A stretch of 64,000 bases of DNA from Chlamydoabsidia padenii (taxonomy: Eukaryota; Mucoromycota; Mucoromycetes; Mucorales; Cunninghamellaceae). Both the position numbers and the translations under genes were made by a program. Location: NCBI GenBank assembly GCA_025330725.1, contig JAIWND010000047.1, positions 62,001 through 126,000 of the forward strand, given 5' to 3'. Positions 12,592 through 23,599 of the stretch are shown piece by piece (positions within the stretch are counted from its first letter, which is position 1; each line of letters starts with the position of its first letter). The notes beneath the pieces are model-generated. The model did not search any database. It was not told where the DNA came from and worked only from the letters and a program-made list of their open reading frames with translations.

Positions 12592-13150
12592 TTCCCCCAG
12601 GTAGTTTAGCATCTCCATTTGGCATTTCATGTACACCCACTCCCTCCCCTACTTTATCCATTTTATCATATTGCCCTCCTTTTTCTTCTGTATAGTTTTG
12701 GGTTACTTTGAATACCCGTGTTTTACTTTGTTATATCTACAATAAACTTTTTTTTTTGATCTTGATCGTTGTTGAATTAATTATTATGTGGTCAATCTAT
12801 GGGTACTGGTGGAATTTTAAAAATGACTTTATCATCGTTGATACAAGGAGGTGTGTGTTCCCAAAGTGAATGGGACCACTTTCATCATTAACATCGAATG
12901 GTGGTCCCTATGCCAGGTTGGGGAATCCATATTAAAAAGTGAAAGCAAAAGATCGGACCAGCAACTAGTTCTTACATAAAGACAAAAGTATGAAGGAATA
13001 GGCTCCCCCCCCCAAGAAAAAAGAGCCTACATGCTATTTATTCATCAAAGCAAAGTAAAAGATCTAATTAAATATAATGACTACTATATATATATAAAAG
13101 AAGAAGGGTATTAAAAAAAAAAAAAGTGGTGGTAAACTAGATGGGAAAGG
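12592..13150. other. convergent spacer, 3' ends of the bZIP and TPR genes
   Basis: Contains an AATAAA-like signal near 12738-12746 and AT-rich runs. No gene is seen. Confidence 0.5.
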
Positions 13151-16100
13151 TCAGACAATATGGGGTAATATATCAAACGGAGAGATTGGTTCATGAGATT
13201 CCAGATCAAGAGCATAGATGTAACATGCCTTGGTTTGATCATACCTATTTGTTTGCTGATATATCTGTCCAAGTAAAAGCCTTTGGGATATATAAAGGTG
13301 AGTAAAAGGAATAAAGAAAAAATGGCTACTACTTTACCATGCTTCGGGAGAATGCCAGCTCTTACCCCGAGTCATCGAGATCAATACCCCTTCAGCCAGA
13401 CAAAACTCCTCTTGCTCCATATACAGTTTTGCCAGTTCTAGTTGACAAGAAGGATGCCCAGGTTCAAGTACGAGTCCTTTTTCAAAATACGATTGTTGGT
13501 GTTGATTGATTTTCCCTAAAAGACACCATACGTCAGGATGAGTAGGACATGCTGTTTCTGCTTCAGAGATTGCCTGGAGCGCTTGTTCGTGATCCGATAA
13601 TGCCAAATACCATTCTGCCGCCATAAGCCATAATTCGCATAATCGTAAATGATAGTGTTGTTGAAGAAGATAATCACTGGTGGTAAAGACAGGTTGACTG
13701 CAAGTTGTCGAAATAAACGAGGCATTACTGGATGTTGCATGTCCCACAGAGGACGCACCGCTTTGGAACGAGTACACAGAGTTATATCGGGATGACAGTT
13801 TATCTATATCAAGTAAGTATCAGCACTTTTTTCGTTGTTGTTGTTGTTGTTGTTTTGTTACCAGATTGTTTGCTGATCGAATCATTACTGATACTTGTAT
13901 CTAAACGATTGGATGAGGAAGAGTGGAGACTTGTACCAAGTGATGAGGATGGGCGAAGAGAATGATGTTGGTTAGACGAAGGAATCCTGAGCATAGAGTT
14001 GGAAGCATGTTTTCGTAAAGGAGGAGGAGATGCATCACCATTGGTTGTTAACGCCGAATCACAGTTTCTAAACCCATTAGTGTCACCAATCATACTGCTA
14101 CTAGCACTTCGTCGGCGTCTGGATTTGATTGTCGAAGAGGATGACGAAGAGGAGGGTACCGGAGACGGAGTGCCGAGAGGTCCAGATACCGTGATACGTC
14201 GAGGCACTTTGGTTTGCACACCATGTGATATCCGCCCATGCCATGGGTTCCCAGACACATCTTCATCAGACCGCCATTTTCCATACAGTTTAAACAGTGA
14301 GGCATGTGCTTCTAATGCCTTTTCTGGTCCCTCCAATGCGCATAAAAGTCGACTGTGTGTCATGGTTAATAACAAGTGCTGTTCTACCTGTTTGCTGCTG
14401 CATGTCGAATGGAGTCCCGCCGAGGCAATGGAGAGGGCATGTGCTTGCTTATTTTGTCCAGGGCAAGAGAGAGCGAGGGCTAAAAGATGCCAAGAAGCCA
14501 CGTGGTCCGGGTTGAGTGTCAAAGCGTGGTGTACCGAATAGATTGCCTGGTCAATATGGCGCATGTCAGCATGTTGACGCGCCAAACAGTAGAGGGTTTC
14601 CCAGGAATCAGGTTGTATCTTATTTGCTTGTTCTAATAGTCCAAGTGCCTTTTCATGATACTTGGGTCGCACTTTACCATCGATTACTATTGTAAAAAAA
14701 AAAAAAAAAAAAAAAAATACATGTGTTAGTATGTTTTTTTTTATGGGGGTCACTTGCTTTGTTTCGCCAGTAAGCCATAAGCAACACCAGAAGAGCGGTA
14801 CACTTTAGCTACTTGTTGAGGATCCAAGTCAGAGTATTTTTTCACGCGATCCAAAGCGAGGTTTGCCATTTCTACCGCCTTAATGCCATTTCCGAGTTCC
14901 GAGCAAAACATCCCCATTGCCTTGACCAATATATCTACCTGATGACCAATACATTCTTCTTCCACCGGACCGTCGGTATCGACTAAACGGTTTGTCGATG
15001 GCGCAAAACATGGTATTGGAAGATATCGGTCAGAGTGATTTTGTACTGGTGCATTGCCATCCTGTTGTGTTTCAACATATTGCTGAGAAACAAGGCCCAG
15101 CAATTGGAGATAAGATTGCAATGCATGCTGAGCTTCTTCATATTCACCAAGCCGTAAAGAGGTCAAGAAGAGCAAACGAAGTACAGTAGGAGAGTTGAAT
15201 GTCTTTTCAGATGCACGTTCCAATACCTAAAATAAAGAAGGATAAAGGTGAGACATAACGATAACAAGAATAATAAAAAGGTACCTCTTTATACCCCCGC
15301 CAGTCTTCCTTTGATTCCACGATCCAGTCCAGATCATTAGCCAAAGCTTCAATGACATCCAACACCATCCTATTAGATTCCTTGGATAGTGACGTTGTTT
15401 GCAGCATGAGTTCGCAAAGGGTGTAGAGCTGAGTTATTTCTTGGGCAAAAGCCTTTTGATCGTCGTGAGCATCAGGTAGTCCATCCGTTGAGCTTGAAGC
15501 ATGGGGAATGTATTCGCCAGAGTGATATAGCTTGGTTAACAGTTTAATCATATCGAGTGTCGTTCCCATTCGTCGTTCCGCGCGCCAAGTTACCGGTTGA
15601 TGACACGTTGTTTGATGATATGATCGGAGTAGACCCAGTATTGTCCCGTCATCCACCGTAGAGCTATCAAAGAGAATAAAAAAGATGAGTATATATATAT
15701 ATAGTAATATGACATGTACCTGAATGTATGACTTGAGACCAGTTGATTTGCTCGATAGAGTGCTTCTTCTGCCCATTCTACCAAGACGAAATCCTTGATT
15801 GGATGTTGATGATCCAATAATCTTGAGGCATGTTCGTATAGTTGTAAACATGTTTCCATATCGCCCATTGCTTCCAATGACATGGCTAAAGAAGAAAATA
15901 TAATTAGTTATGTCGTTTCCCGCCCTCCACCACCAACTCATTATTTTACCTTTTATGGCCAAAGATTGGTAGTACAGAATAAAGGAATACCCTGTTGATT
16001 GAGCATTCAACAAGGATAGATCACCCAAAAGAGCTAATACTTGATCGTATTCCTTACTGCCAAAAAACAAACGCGCCAATACCACTTTAGCAGACTAATT

Positions 16101-16524
16101 GGGAGAGAGGAATGAGTTGGTCACGTGTGGAATAGATATATAAGCTCTTCTTCTTCCAGATATGACCTACTTCTTTGAGTTCACCAGATATGCCCTTGTT
16201 GAGTTCGAATACGGATTGTAATTGGTCTTGAATGGGTTGAGCTTGTTTGAGATTCCAAGGCAGAGTCATTCGTACCAAGGCAACTTCTGCCAACACTATA
16301 TGTTCTAAAGCTAGAGTAGAGACAACAAAAACAAAAGATTAGTTCCATTTCAACCACCATGGTTCACCTCGAGCTACAGCATAACGTTCCTTACCAGCTC
16401 CGTCCGGATTGTGTTTTACATAACGCCGTGCAAGTTCAGGCAACCTATTCCATTGACCTTTACATCGCGCATTGTCTATTTGTTTTGAGAGTTGTACAAG
16501 TTTTGTAGAACTAGTAAATAACAT
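13151..16524 (-). CDS. TPR scaffold protein, TTC7/Ypp1 family (PI4-kinase complex)
   Basis: Nine exons: 16524-16368, 16310-16171, 16094-15950, 15885-15720, 15663-15285, 15226-14758, 14686-13862, 13803-13338, 13280-13151; 958 codons. The N-terminus (DNARCKGQWNRLPELARRYVKH) resembles TTC7 (CQWERIPELVKQ). TPR helices fill the rest: SWETLYCLARQHADM, ASWHLLALALSC, DVWCLLGKINQ, and LLLGQIYQQTNRYDQTKACY before the PFDILPHIV end, which matches the TTC7 ending. A Ser-rich, low-complexity loop of about 130 residues interrupts the TPRs. With Efr3, TTC7/Ypp1 places phosphatidylinositol 4-kinase at the plasma membrane. The intron at 14757 needs a GC donor (AAA|GCAAGT) to keep the frame. Confidence 0.8.
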
Positions 16525-16608
16525 GATGCGTAAAAGGGCGTTAAGGAAAGGAAGGAAGGGAAAAAAAAAAAAAAGGAGAAAAAACCCAATGAAATTAAAA
16601 AAGAACGA

Positions 16609-16632
16609 TATTTTAAACGGCGATTCAAAAAT
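16609..16632. promoter_or_regulatory. motif variant upstream of the TTC7-like gene
   Basis: GGCGATTCAAAAATG, directly preceded by TTTTAAAC, lies about 90-105 bp upstream of the ATG at 16524. It is a variant of the recurrent GCGG-TTTRAA motif. Confidence 0.3.
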
Positions 16633-16791
16633 GACAGAATTTGACCAGTGACATGGATGTTCATGCGGGCATGTTGGACAAAAAAAAAAAAAAAAGACCT
16701 TGTTTTATTATTCAAGTTTCTTGGATCATTAGTATATTATTATTAACTTGTACAAAAGAAAAAAAAAAGGGGTGATGAGGTGTAGTGATGA

Positions 16792-17652
16792 TTAATTTGA
16801 ACAATGTAGTATGGGACTTTCATGTCCATAATGGCTTATTTCCACCTTTTCCGATGGTGGAAACCCTTGCTGTCGATGATAGTAAGAGGAATCATATTGC
16901 ATCTGCTGGACAGGATGTTGGTATGAATATTGGATATGTGGAAAGGGAGAGATGGGTTCAAGTGTCTGATGGTACTTTTCGTGAATGACAGGCACATGTT
17001 GGCCCCACAGCGGCGGTGTCTCTGTCAGTTGTCCACTGGGCCGAGTGCACATGGCGGCCACCCACAGCAAGATCCAAAAAAGACAAGTAGCAGCCACTCC
17101 AATCAGTGTCGCATCACTCAATAGACAACGATGGTACAATAAAGGATGATAGTGATCCACCGTAGGCGAGTCCAGTTGATGACAATACAGGATCAGATCA
17201 GTTAATAATGGACGTTTGATATCGACGATCCCATTCGTCCAAGGTTCATTAGTGACAAAGAGGATAGCGGTAAGAATGGAAACGAGTAGGGGTATTACGT
17301 TGAATAATGCGAGGATTTTATCGCCTTGTAATAACTCGGGTCGTTTGAAACAAAAGGCGTACATGATGATGACACTGCTACTTGCCAATGAAAGACCCAA
17401 GACAACCCACCACGTTAAATACTAGATAGCAACCAAAAAAGTACTGTAAATGCCTCATATATATATATATATATATTATACATAGTCCTGTACCTGCCAA
17501 TGACCGGCTTGAACCCAATTTGTTGTAATCGAAGCCTTTTCTTGGTAGATGGTCAAAAGAAGGTACTGACCAAGATGACAGCTAAATCCTATCACACTCA
17601 AAAAGAAGACAATCCATCTCAATATATTGACAGTATACAGAATGGTCAACAT
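16792..17652 (-). CDS. four-TM membrane protein with disordered cytosolic tail, function unknown
   Basis: Two exons: 17652-17494 and 17421-16792, 262 residues. Four hydrophobic segments are visible: residues about 1-35 (ILYTVNILRWIVFFLSVIGF), 54-78 (WWVVLGLSLASSSVIIMYAF), about 90-112 (LFNVIPLLVSILTAILFVT) and about 150-172 (LIGVAATCLFWILLWVAAMC). A tail of about 85 residues rich in His, Tyr, Gln and Pro follows. The layout of four closely spaced helices, with a longer loop before the last, is like MARVEL-type or Sur7/eisosome-like fungal membrane proteins. No diagnostic motif was found, so I leave it unnamed. Confidence 0.75.
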
Positions 17653-17723
17653 AATTTGCAATGATAATTAAAAAGAAGAAAGAAAAAAAAAAGGACGAAA
17701 GGGAGGTGTTCACAAGATCAGTA

Positions 17724-17737
17724 ATTTCAAACCCCGC
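17724..17737 (-). promoter_or_regulatory. GCGGGGTTTGAAAT motif upstream of the four-TM gene
   Basis: The minus strand reads GCGGGGTTTGAAAT, 72 bp before the ATG at 17652, in the orientation of the gene. Confidence 0.4.
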
Positions 17738-17871
17738 TCGCCTGCCTGCATGAATCTAAGGGGCTATTTAGTTTCGGCTACAAGTTAAAAAGGTAATCAT
17801 TATAATCCATATTTACAAGTGTTTTTTTTATTATACATAACATTAAAGATAGATAGAAAGGGGATACTATA

Positions 17872-19000
17872 CTAGAATTCTTCGGTTTCAATAGCCAAGT
17901 GGCATCCACTACATATTTGCACCGTGTTGCCTTGTTCATCCACTTCAGGATCACCAAATTCATGTTTATGAGATCCTTGTTGTCGTTTCCGTTCCCACGT
18001 ACTTGTCATTGTTCTTCTTCGCAGATCTAATAACATAAAAAACATGTCAGTACTCTTTTAAACTCTTTGTTCCCCCCCCCACCCCTTTCTTTACCCGCCA
18101 GTTTCTCCTTGAACTTTTTATCCTTCTTCTCCTTTTTTTGTGATTCTCGTCGTTCGTATTCCGCGTCCAATCCTTCTGATCCACCCCATTTCTTGAATGC
18201 ATACTCCTCCACCTAACAAACAAAGAGTAAGTGATCTAAAGTGTCATGTCCTCTCTTTCTTACCATTTCCCGGACATAAAGCATCATATTGTTCCACGTT
18301 GATTTTCTTGGGTTGGGTTTCGACCAGTGTGGTAACAAGTCCTTGTCTTTCAATTCAGCTATGTGTCCAGATGGATTGGTCAATAACAGTCAATCGTGCA
18401 TGCCTCCCTCTGTTCCTTACGATCTGTTAGCAAGTAATCCTATAAAGAAAAAAGACAGGTTGTGAGTTATCCATCAAGGCTTTTTTTTTTTTTTTTTAAT
18501 CAACTTACTTCTCTTGCTTCGGTTTTGGTGATCAAACTGTACTTTTCCGGGTACTTTTCTTTACAGTCATTACATACACATAGATGGAATACCTGGTAAA
18601 ACACACTATCCACATTCAAAGAGTCGCAATCTTTACATTTCGGTGCTGTTGCAGGGTCCAAAGAGTAAACTAAAAAAAAAGATAAAGTCAGTTCCATGCC
18701 CGACTTTAACAACTCGTTCAACTTGCTTAGCATTGGCTGAATCTTGGTTGCTTGTTCCTTGAATCGATTGACTTTTTCTTCAGTGACGGGGTCAACGATA
18801 AACCCTCCTTTTGTATTTTCAAGTGTGCTGAGGTCATATTCGTAAAATGGTGTTCGTTTGAGTTTCTTGTTGTTAAATCTCGTCTCCTCCGCTGCTCGTT
18901 TTCTTGTCGTTGCGAGTTTCTCTAAAGCCAGCCGTTTATTTTCTTCAATCGTACGTCGTTGTTCTGCCGTTAATGTTTTTCGTACACTTGTGTCGCCCAT
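17872..19000 (-). CDS. RAD14: nucleotide excision repair protein XPA/Rad14
   Basis: Five exons: 19000-18509, 18439-18421 (19-base microexon), 18358-18264, 18212-18095, 18026-17872; 292 residues. Features in XPA order are GGFIVDP, the C4 zinc finger (CKDC ... CVCNDC), [47 protein letters not shown], and a C-terminal [20 protein letters not shown] ending [13 protein letters not shown] (a CxxC pair kept from vertebrate XPA). XPA verifies damage and coordinates TFIIH, RPA and ERCC1-XPF. The 35 bases at 18664-18698 look like a mini-intron (CTGAC branch site, long T tract, TAG), but removing them breaks the frame, so I keep them as coding. The extra residues before the zinc finger deserve an mRNA check. 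Confidence 0.92.
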
Positions 19001-19066
19001 GGTGAGTGAAAGAAGAATGAAGGAAAAAAAAAAAAAAAAAAAAAAAAGATCTTGACTGTGCCTCAT

Positions 19067-19080
19067 GCGGAATTTGAATA
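19067..19080 (+). promoter_or_regulatory. GCGGAATTTGAATA motif upstream of RAD14
   Basis: Variant of the recurrent motif, 67 bp upstream of the RAD14 ATG and opposite to the gene's orientation. Confidence 0.4.
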
Positions 19081-19260
19081 ATGGATGACCCCATCCAATC
19101 AGAAACGATCATCCGGCATAAACCATTACCAACCCCACTGATATCTGGAAGACAATGTCATTATCCAGATTTATAAAGTCATGTCATTCATAAATTGGTA
19201 GATGGTGGAATTTGTATATATATACATGAAGAGCATGAATTAAAATAACTGAAGTGGCTT

Positions 19261-19276
19261 GGATTCAAATCCCGCC
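19261..19276 (-). promoter_or_regulatory. GGCGGGATTTGAATCC motif in spacer
   Basis: The minus strand reads GGCGGGATTTGAATCC. Two near copies with stretched T tracts follow on the plus strand around 19343-19362 and 19384-19399. It resembles a tRNA T-arm at first sight, but no cloverleaf can be built around it. Confidence 0.35.
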
Positions 19277-19479
19277 CTGTGCATTTTGCCTAAAGAACAG
19301 CTGCTTTGCTTGGTAAGTACAGTGTTTCCACGGATACTTGGGCGGATTTTTTGAAATCGATGACGGGTTTTAAAAAACCAGATGGCGGATTTTGAAAATT
19401 TGGATGTCGGTAATTTTTGTATGTTTTAAAATACATTTTTTTTTATTTTGGGCGATTTAACGATTTCTCCTTATTTTTA

Positions 19480-20090
19480 TTTTCTTGTATGCAACCAACG
19501 ACAATGCCGCCTCTCAAAAAGCAAAAGACAGTCTCAAAAAAAAAAGAGCCCAGTTTCTCAGGAAGCACAATAGTGTCTTGACCGAGCTAATCAATTATCT
19601 TTCAAGAACTTCATCGAACATTTTGATTGTCTGGACAAACATCGAGCGCAACAACATTTCGGTAACATACTATCATATCATTTTGGAACCAAGAGCCAAA
19701 GGGATCAAAAAATTCAAAATGATTATCAACAATGGATCTCCTCCTCTGATTATGTGTGTTTCTGGATGCATAGAACTTCAACAAATATTATTTTGGAAAA
19801 CGCGATTGAAATCAAGAGAGTTGTTTGAGGTGTGGTGTGGATTTAAACCCGTCGTCTAATGCCCCCAGTACTCACGCAGTCGACAGATGCGACTGAACGA
19901 CTCTAGAAAATGCTCGGGGGATTAAGGTGGCCAATCTCTTCTTGAACTGTCTCTGAACAAAAGCGCAACTTCAAGATACTCGAACAACAAGGTGCATTGA
20001 TTGAATAAGAACGTACTCAAGTCAAAGATCAAGTAGTTGTAATAAGGCATGTTATACCCTGAATCCGATCCATCATCACGTCAGCGAATG
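19480..20090 (+). pseudogene. decayed coding relic of unknown origin
   Basis: Protein-like stretches occur in alternating frames: a Lys-rich start (MPPLKKQKTVSKKKEP, ATG near 19504), then FIEHFDCLDKHRAQQHFG and DYQQWISSSDYVCFWMHR between about 19600 and 19780. They are interrupted by stops and frame changes. The composition is unlike random AT-rich spacer, but no family is recognised. The preceding TTTATTTTGGGCGATTTAACG resembles sequences at 218 and 2047. Confidence 0.3.
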
Positions 20091-20593
20091 GGAATAGTTT
20101 AGTAGGTTTAGCCACTAGTTATCATCTTTACATTAATCACTGAAGAACCATCCTACCATGCATATACATATGTACACCCAAATAAAGAACATGCATTATT
20201 TACTATATAAACGAACCAGTCCCTGTGATGTTGTCTACCCATGACGTAAAGGTGACACAGATACCATTCATGCATAATATCATAATGTTTAAATCCCGAC
20301 ATTTTTTTATTAGATTTCTCGAAAAAGGAGTATGGTCAATGATATGGGGAAAGAATTATTAATAGAGAGCGGGAACGAGGAAAGGGATCAAAATAAGAAA
20401 CAATAAAAAAAGGGTATATACAAGTGATGTACCGTTTCTTCTTTTGACAAAAAAAAAGTACAATGTGGTGAAAGCTGTATATGGTGTTGTTTATAAGGTG
20501 GTAAGGAGATGGCAAAGTATGAAGGAGTAGGAAGAATCCAATATAAAGGAGTATGTATGTAGGGAAAGAAAACGTGATAGTGACAATTAAATG

Positions 20594-21186
20594 TCAAGCC
20601 AACGTGTCAAAAGAAACCCTTGTCGGGGGGCGTTTGGCCATCAGTCCAGGTCCACTATTTTGCTTCCTCTCCCAGTCAACATATCGTTTCATGCTGGATG
20701 ATAAGACATCCTCTACTGGAACGGTAGTGGTGGTTGGAATCAATACAGGTTGTCGTAACATGGGGGATAAAAGTGATCGTTGATCTATTTTACGAGGACT
20801 CTGTTTTTGAAATCCACAACGATCCCCACATAATGTCCTATCGTCGTCGTCGAGTCGATTGATGCTGTTTTCAAACTCCGGTGCATGATCGTTGATCAAG
20901 GTAGGAGAATAACTGCTGCAGTTGGACCATGAATCTCCATCGAGTGTCATGGATGACGTGAGGGTCGAACTATGACCGATGCTTTGGTCATTTTCTAAAC
21001 TGTTTTTACATTTTCTGATCACTAGTAGGTAAAAACCGAGTGAGTTCATTGAGAGCTTTCTCTCTTTTTCTTCTTCTTCTTACCGCTCCATACTATTGAG
21101 AGACTGTGTGGATGATCCTTTGAGGTTGTGTTGACATGACGTGGAGTGATCAATGACTGTACAGGAGTATCCAATCGCTGAAGCAT
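20594..21186 (-). CDS. hypothetical Ser/Thr-rich protein
   Basis: Two exons: 21186-21084 and 21021-20594, 176 residues starting MLQRLDTPVQSLITPRH. The product is polar and probably disordered, with Asp clusters (NRLDDDDRTLCGD) and an Arg/Lys-rich end (MKRYVDWERKQNS ... RVSFDTLA). No domain is recognised. The ATG is chosen because it is in phase with the only splice pair that keeps the second exon open. Reading could also begin in an upstream exon near 21290-21360, where a C10A9 run (21301-21315 region on the plus strand) makes the frame uncertain. RVSF is a good PP1-docking (RVxF) core near the C-terminus; this is an inference from the motif alone. Confidence 0.5.
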
Positions 21187-22434
21187 GATGACCAGTATGT
21201 AAATATATTGTAAAAGTAGAGGAAGAAATGGAAAAGAAAGAAAGAAATAAAAAGAAGAGAATTAAAATGTATAATATACACATGATGTGGTCGATCTTTT
21301 TTTTTGGGGGGGGGGAAGACACACTTCTCAAAAGGAGAGGCCGAACGAGAAGCCGAGTCATGTGACAATGTGCCATGGTATGATATAGGAGTCCCTCGAG
21401 CGGGATGTCAAAATCCTAATATATCAATCTCGGTCTTTCTGGTTTCCCTTTTACTCTTCTAAACCCTTTTTTTTTTTTTTTTTTTTATCTTTTTATGACA
21501 ACAATGAAATGATTCTCATGTGCAGCTTTGACTCGCAAGTATTACACCATCCAACGAAAAAATGACTGACTCGCGTCTTTTTTCCATTCTTATAATTAGA
21601 CATTATATCCTAACATTGATCTTTACCAGTTCTTGATTCAAACCATTTTAATGAATGAACGACACATTCTGACAACAACTCGTATAAAACAATGACACCA
21701 TGTAACAGATACGGGATATGATTTACAAAAGGTAAAACGTACTTGTTACCAAACCATTGCATCCTGTTTGTAATTGTAGGTGGAAATACTCTCCCATGTT
21801 GGTGTTATCTGTCAACATGACAGCTTCGGTGTTATCTGTCAACATGACAGCTTCGGTGTTTTTACAACAACAGCAACAACGAAAATGACACAATTTTCGG
21901 ATACATAACCCAAGGTAAGGATAACATGAATGATACACCGATGGTTTAACCCTTTTTTTTTCCCACTATCTATTTTTAGGGTCTCAGTGATAGAAATAAG
22001 CTGGTTAAACCAACTGACTCGCGGTAATGGATGAAGGACAATCACCTTGATGACTCCTTCCAAGAGGAATCATTTGTTGGATGGAATGATATGAACTTGC
22101 TGGATTCGGGATGATGGGGTCATGGTTTTAGTATAGATATTTTACCAATGGATTGAATAAACTTGATTGTTTTACTTTGTCTAGATTGGGTGCATAAATA
22201 AAAGGGGATGCATGACTTGATGACAGGCTCTAGTTGGTTACACAAGTTTTACTATGTTTCTTTCCCTTCTTTTATTGACAAGTGAATCTAAAAAAGCCCG
22301 GAACTAAAAAAACATGTTTTATGCTAGGTCATAAAAAATCAACTGACAGTTTTCAAAATAGAATTTATTTATTGATACTATTATTTGTTTTTGAAAAAAA
22401 AAAAAAAAGAAGCTATACTATTTACTGCTACATA
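21187..22434. other. spacer with low-complexity tracts and the 27-bp duplication
   Basis: C10/A9, T20 and A15 runs and the tandem 27-mer are present. Open frames here are short and lack coding signatures. Confidence 0.4.
21801..21854 (+). repeat. perfect 27-bp tandem duplication with internal inverted repeat
   Basis: Two exact adjacent 27-base copies (21801-21827, 21828-21854). Each contains CTGTCAACATGACAG, whose arms CTGTC/GACAG can pair. Confidence 0.9.
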
Positions 22435-23493
22435 CTAAGCGGGGCGCCAGAGAGAAGCAGCAACAGTAGGTTCCCAAGTAGGGTTACTGGTATGACCTTG
22501 AAGACAGAGATAAGTGCGTCCATGGTATTCAACACGATCACCAGCAGAGTAAGTACCAACAGGATCCCATTCATGAGCAGATTTATGGCCATGACGATCA
22601 TCACAATGTTCCTTCTTTTGTTGATGATGATGGCTACCTTTTTGATGATGATGGCTACCTTGTTGATCTTGATGTTGTTGTTGACGACGTTCTTGTTCTT
22701 CCCGTTCACTAAATTCAGTTTCGCGGCGCTTGAGTTCCTCTTCACGTTGTGTATATTCTTGTCGGCGCCGTTCTTCTTCTTCTTGACGTTCTCGTTCTTC
22801 TTCTTCTTCCTTCTTTTGCCCATCAAAGTACTTTTTGCCGAAGAGTCCGGCCCCAACCGCCATGGCCCCACCAAGAATCGCACCAGCAGCATCCGACGCA
22901 TGCTCCTTGTTACGGATCGATTTGGCCCGCTTTTGATGGATTTCATTCACATACGATTGACCGCGCATGGGTTGAGAAGGTACTTGTTGGTTGCTCGAGT
23001 TTTGGAATCCTTGCGCTTGGAGCACGAGATGAAGAGTACCGACCACCTTGTTTTTCACATCATAGAGATCAAACACCCCATTGAGAGCCGCCCCAGGCGC
23101 ATGGACCACTTGGTTGATGGGAAGAGCAGCAAACCCAATCAATGCCGGCGCCGTATGTTCTTCATCAAGGACTTCGACAAACAAATCAGGTTCACCCATC
23201 AATGGCACAGTAAACGATTGGTTCCAGCTGGGCGTCTTGCCACCATTGTTATGCGTAAATGTCTTTTGAAATGATTCCTTGTCTTCTAGATTGACCGTGA
23301 ATTGGAAAAAGGGGTCTTGAGTGCCAATTTTTTGTCCATCCTTCTCAAAGTTGGCACCAATGGCATTGATGTGGAGTACTTGAGACCCACCATGGGATTG
23401 AGTAGTTGTCGTGCGCATAATATTGTCATCAGAGTTCCAAGTAGAAGTAGTCTTAGAAGTACTATATTGGTAAGAGCTTTGTTGTTGATCCAT
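22435..23493 (-). CDS. C2-domain protein with C-terminal chitin-binding module (CBM5/12 type)
   Basis: Single exon, 352 residues. Residues about 35-185 form a C2 domain (QVLHINAIGANFEKDGQK, TQDPFFQFTV, TPSWNQSFTVPL, DLFVEVLDEE). It is followed by a Gly/Ala-rich hydrophobic stretch (AAGAILGGAMAVGAGLFG) that could be a glycine-zipper membrane contact. Next come a charged Glu/Arg coiled coil (about 235-280), His-rich repeats (GSHHHQ twice), and at 315-352 a carbohydrate-binding module of the chitin-binding type: W-DPVGTYSAGDRVEYHGRTY, then CLQGHTSNPTWEPT and a final LWRPA. No signal peptide is present, so access to chitin is unexplained. Unconventional secretion, or a role at chitosome membranes, are guesses. 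An antisense open frame over the same region is a shadow. Confidence 0.85.
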   Translation of the reverse strand: MDQQQSSYQYSTSKTTSTWNSDDNIMRTTTTQSHGGSQVLHINAIGANFEKDGQKIGTQDPFFQFTVNLEDKESFQKTFTHNNGGKTPSWNQSFTVPLMGEPDLFVEVLDEEHTAPALIGFAALPINQVVHAPGAALNGVFDLYDVKNKVVGTLHLVLQAQGFQNSSNQQVPSQPMRGQSYVNEIHQKRAKSIRNKEHASDAAGAILGGAMAVGAGLFGKKYFDGQKKEEEEERERQEEEERRRQEYTQREEELKRRETEFSEREEQERRQQQHQDQQGSHHHQKGSHHHQQKKEHCDDRHGHKSAHEWDPVGTYSAGDRVEYHGRTYLCLQGHTSNPTWEPTVAASLWRPA

Positions 23494-23570
23494 ATTGTTA
23501 TGAGAAAGTGAAGAAAGAAAGAAAGGGAAGAAAAAAAAAAAAAAAGGCGCCACCGCATAAAAAAGAAATA

Positions 23571-23584
23571 TCGGGATTTGAATA
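23571..23584 (+). promoter_or_regulatory. TCGGGATTTGAATA motif upstream of the C2/CBM gene
   Basis: Recurrent-motif copy 78 bp upstream of the ATG at 23493, opposite in orientation to the gene. Confidence 0.4.
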
Positions 23585-23599
23585 TCAGGAAGCTATTTT

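Noticed and set aside
14001..14541. plus-strand open frames over the TPR gene
   Set aside because: Shadows of the TTC7-like Ser-rich exon on the minus strand.
19240..19290. tRNA-like T-arm (GATTCAAATCC)
   Set aside because: No acceptor stem, D-arm or anticodon arm can be paired around it. The block is explained by the recurrent GCGGGATTTGAA motif.
22282..23274. 330-codon plus-strand open frame
   Set aside because: It is the antisense shadow of the C2/CBM gene, which has clear domains. The plus frame is low-complexity Leu/Phe/Met-rich without a fold.
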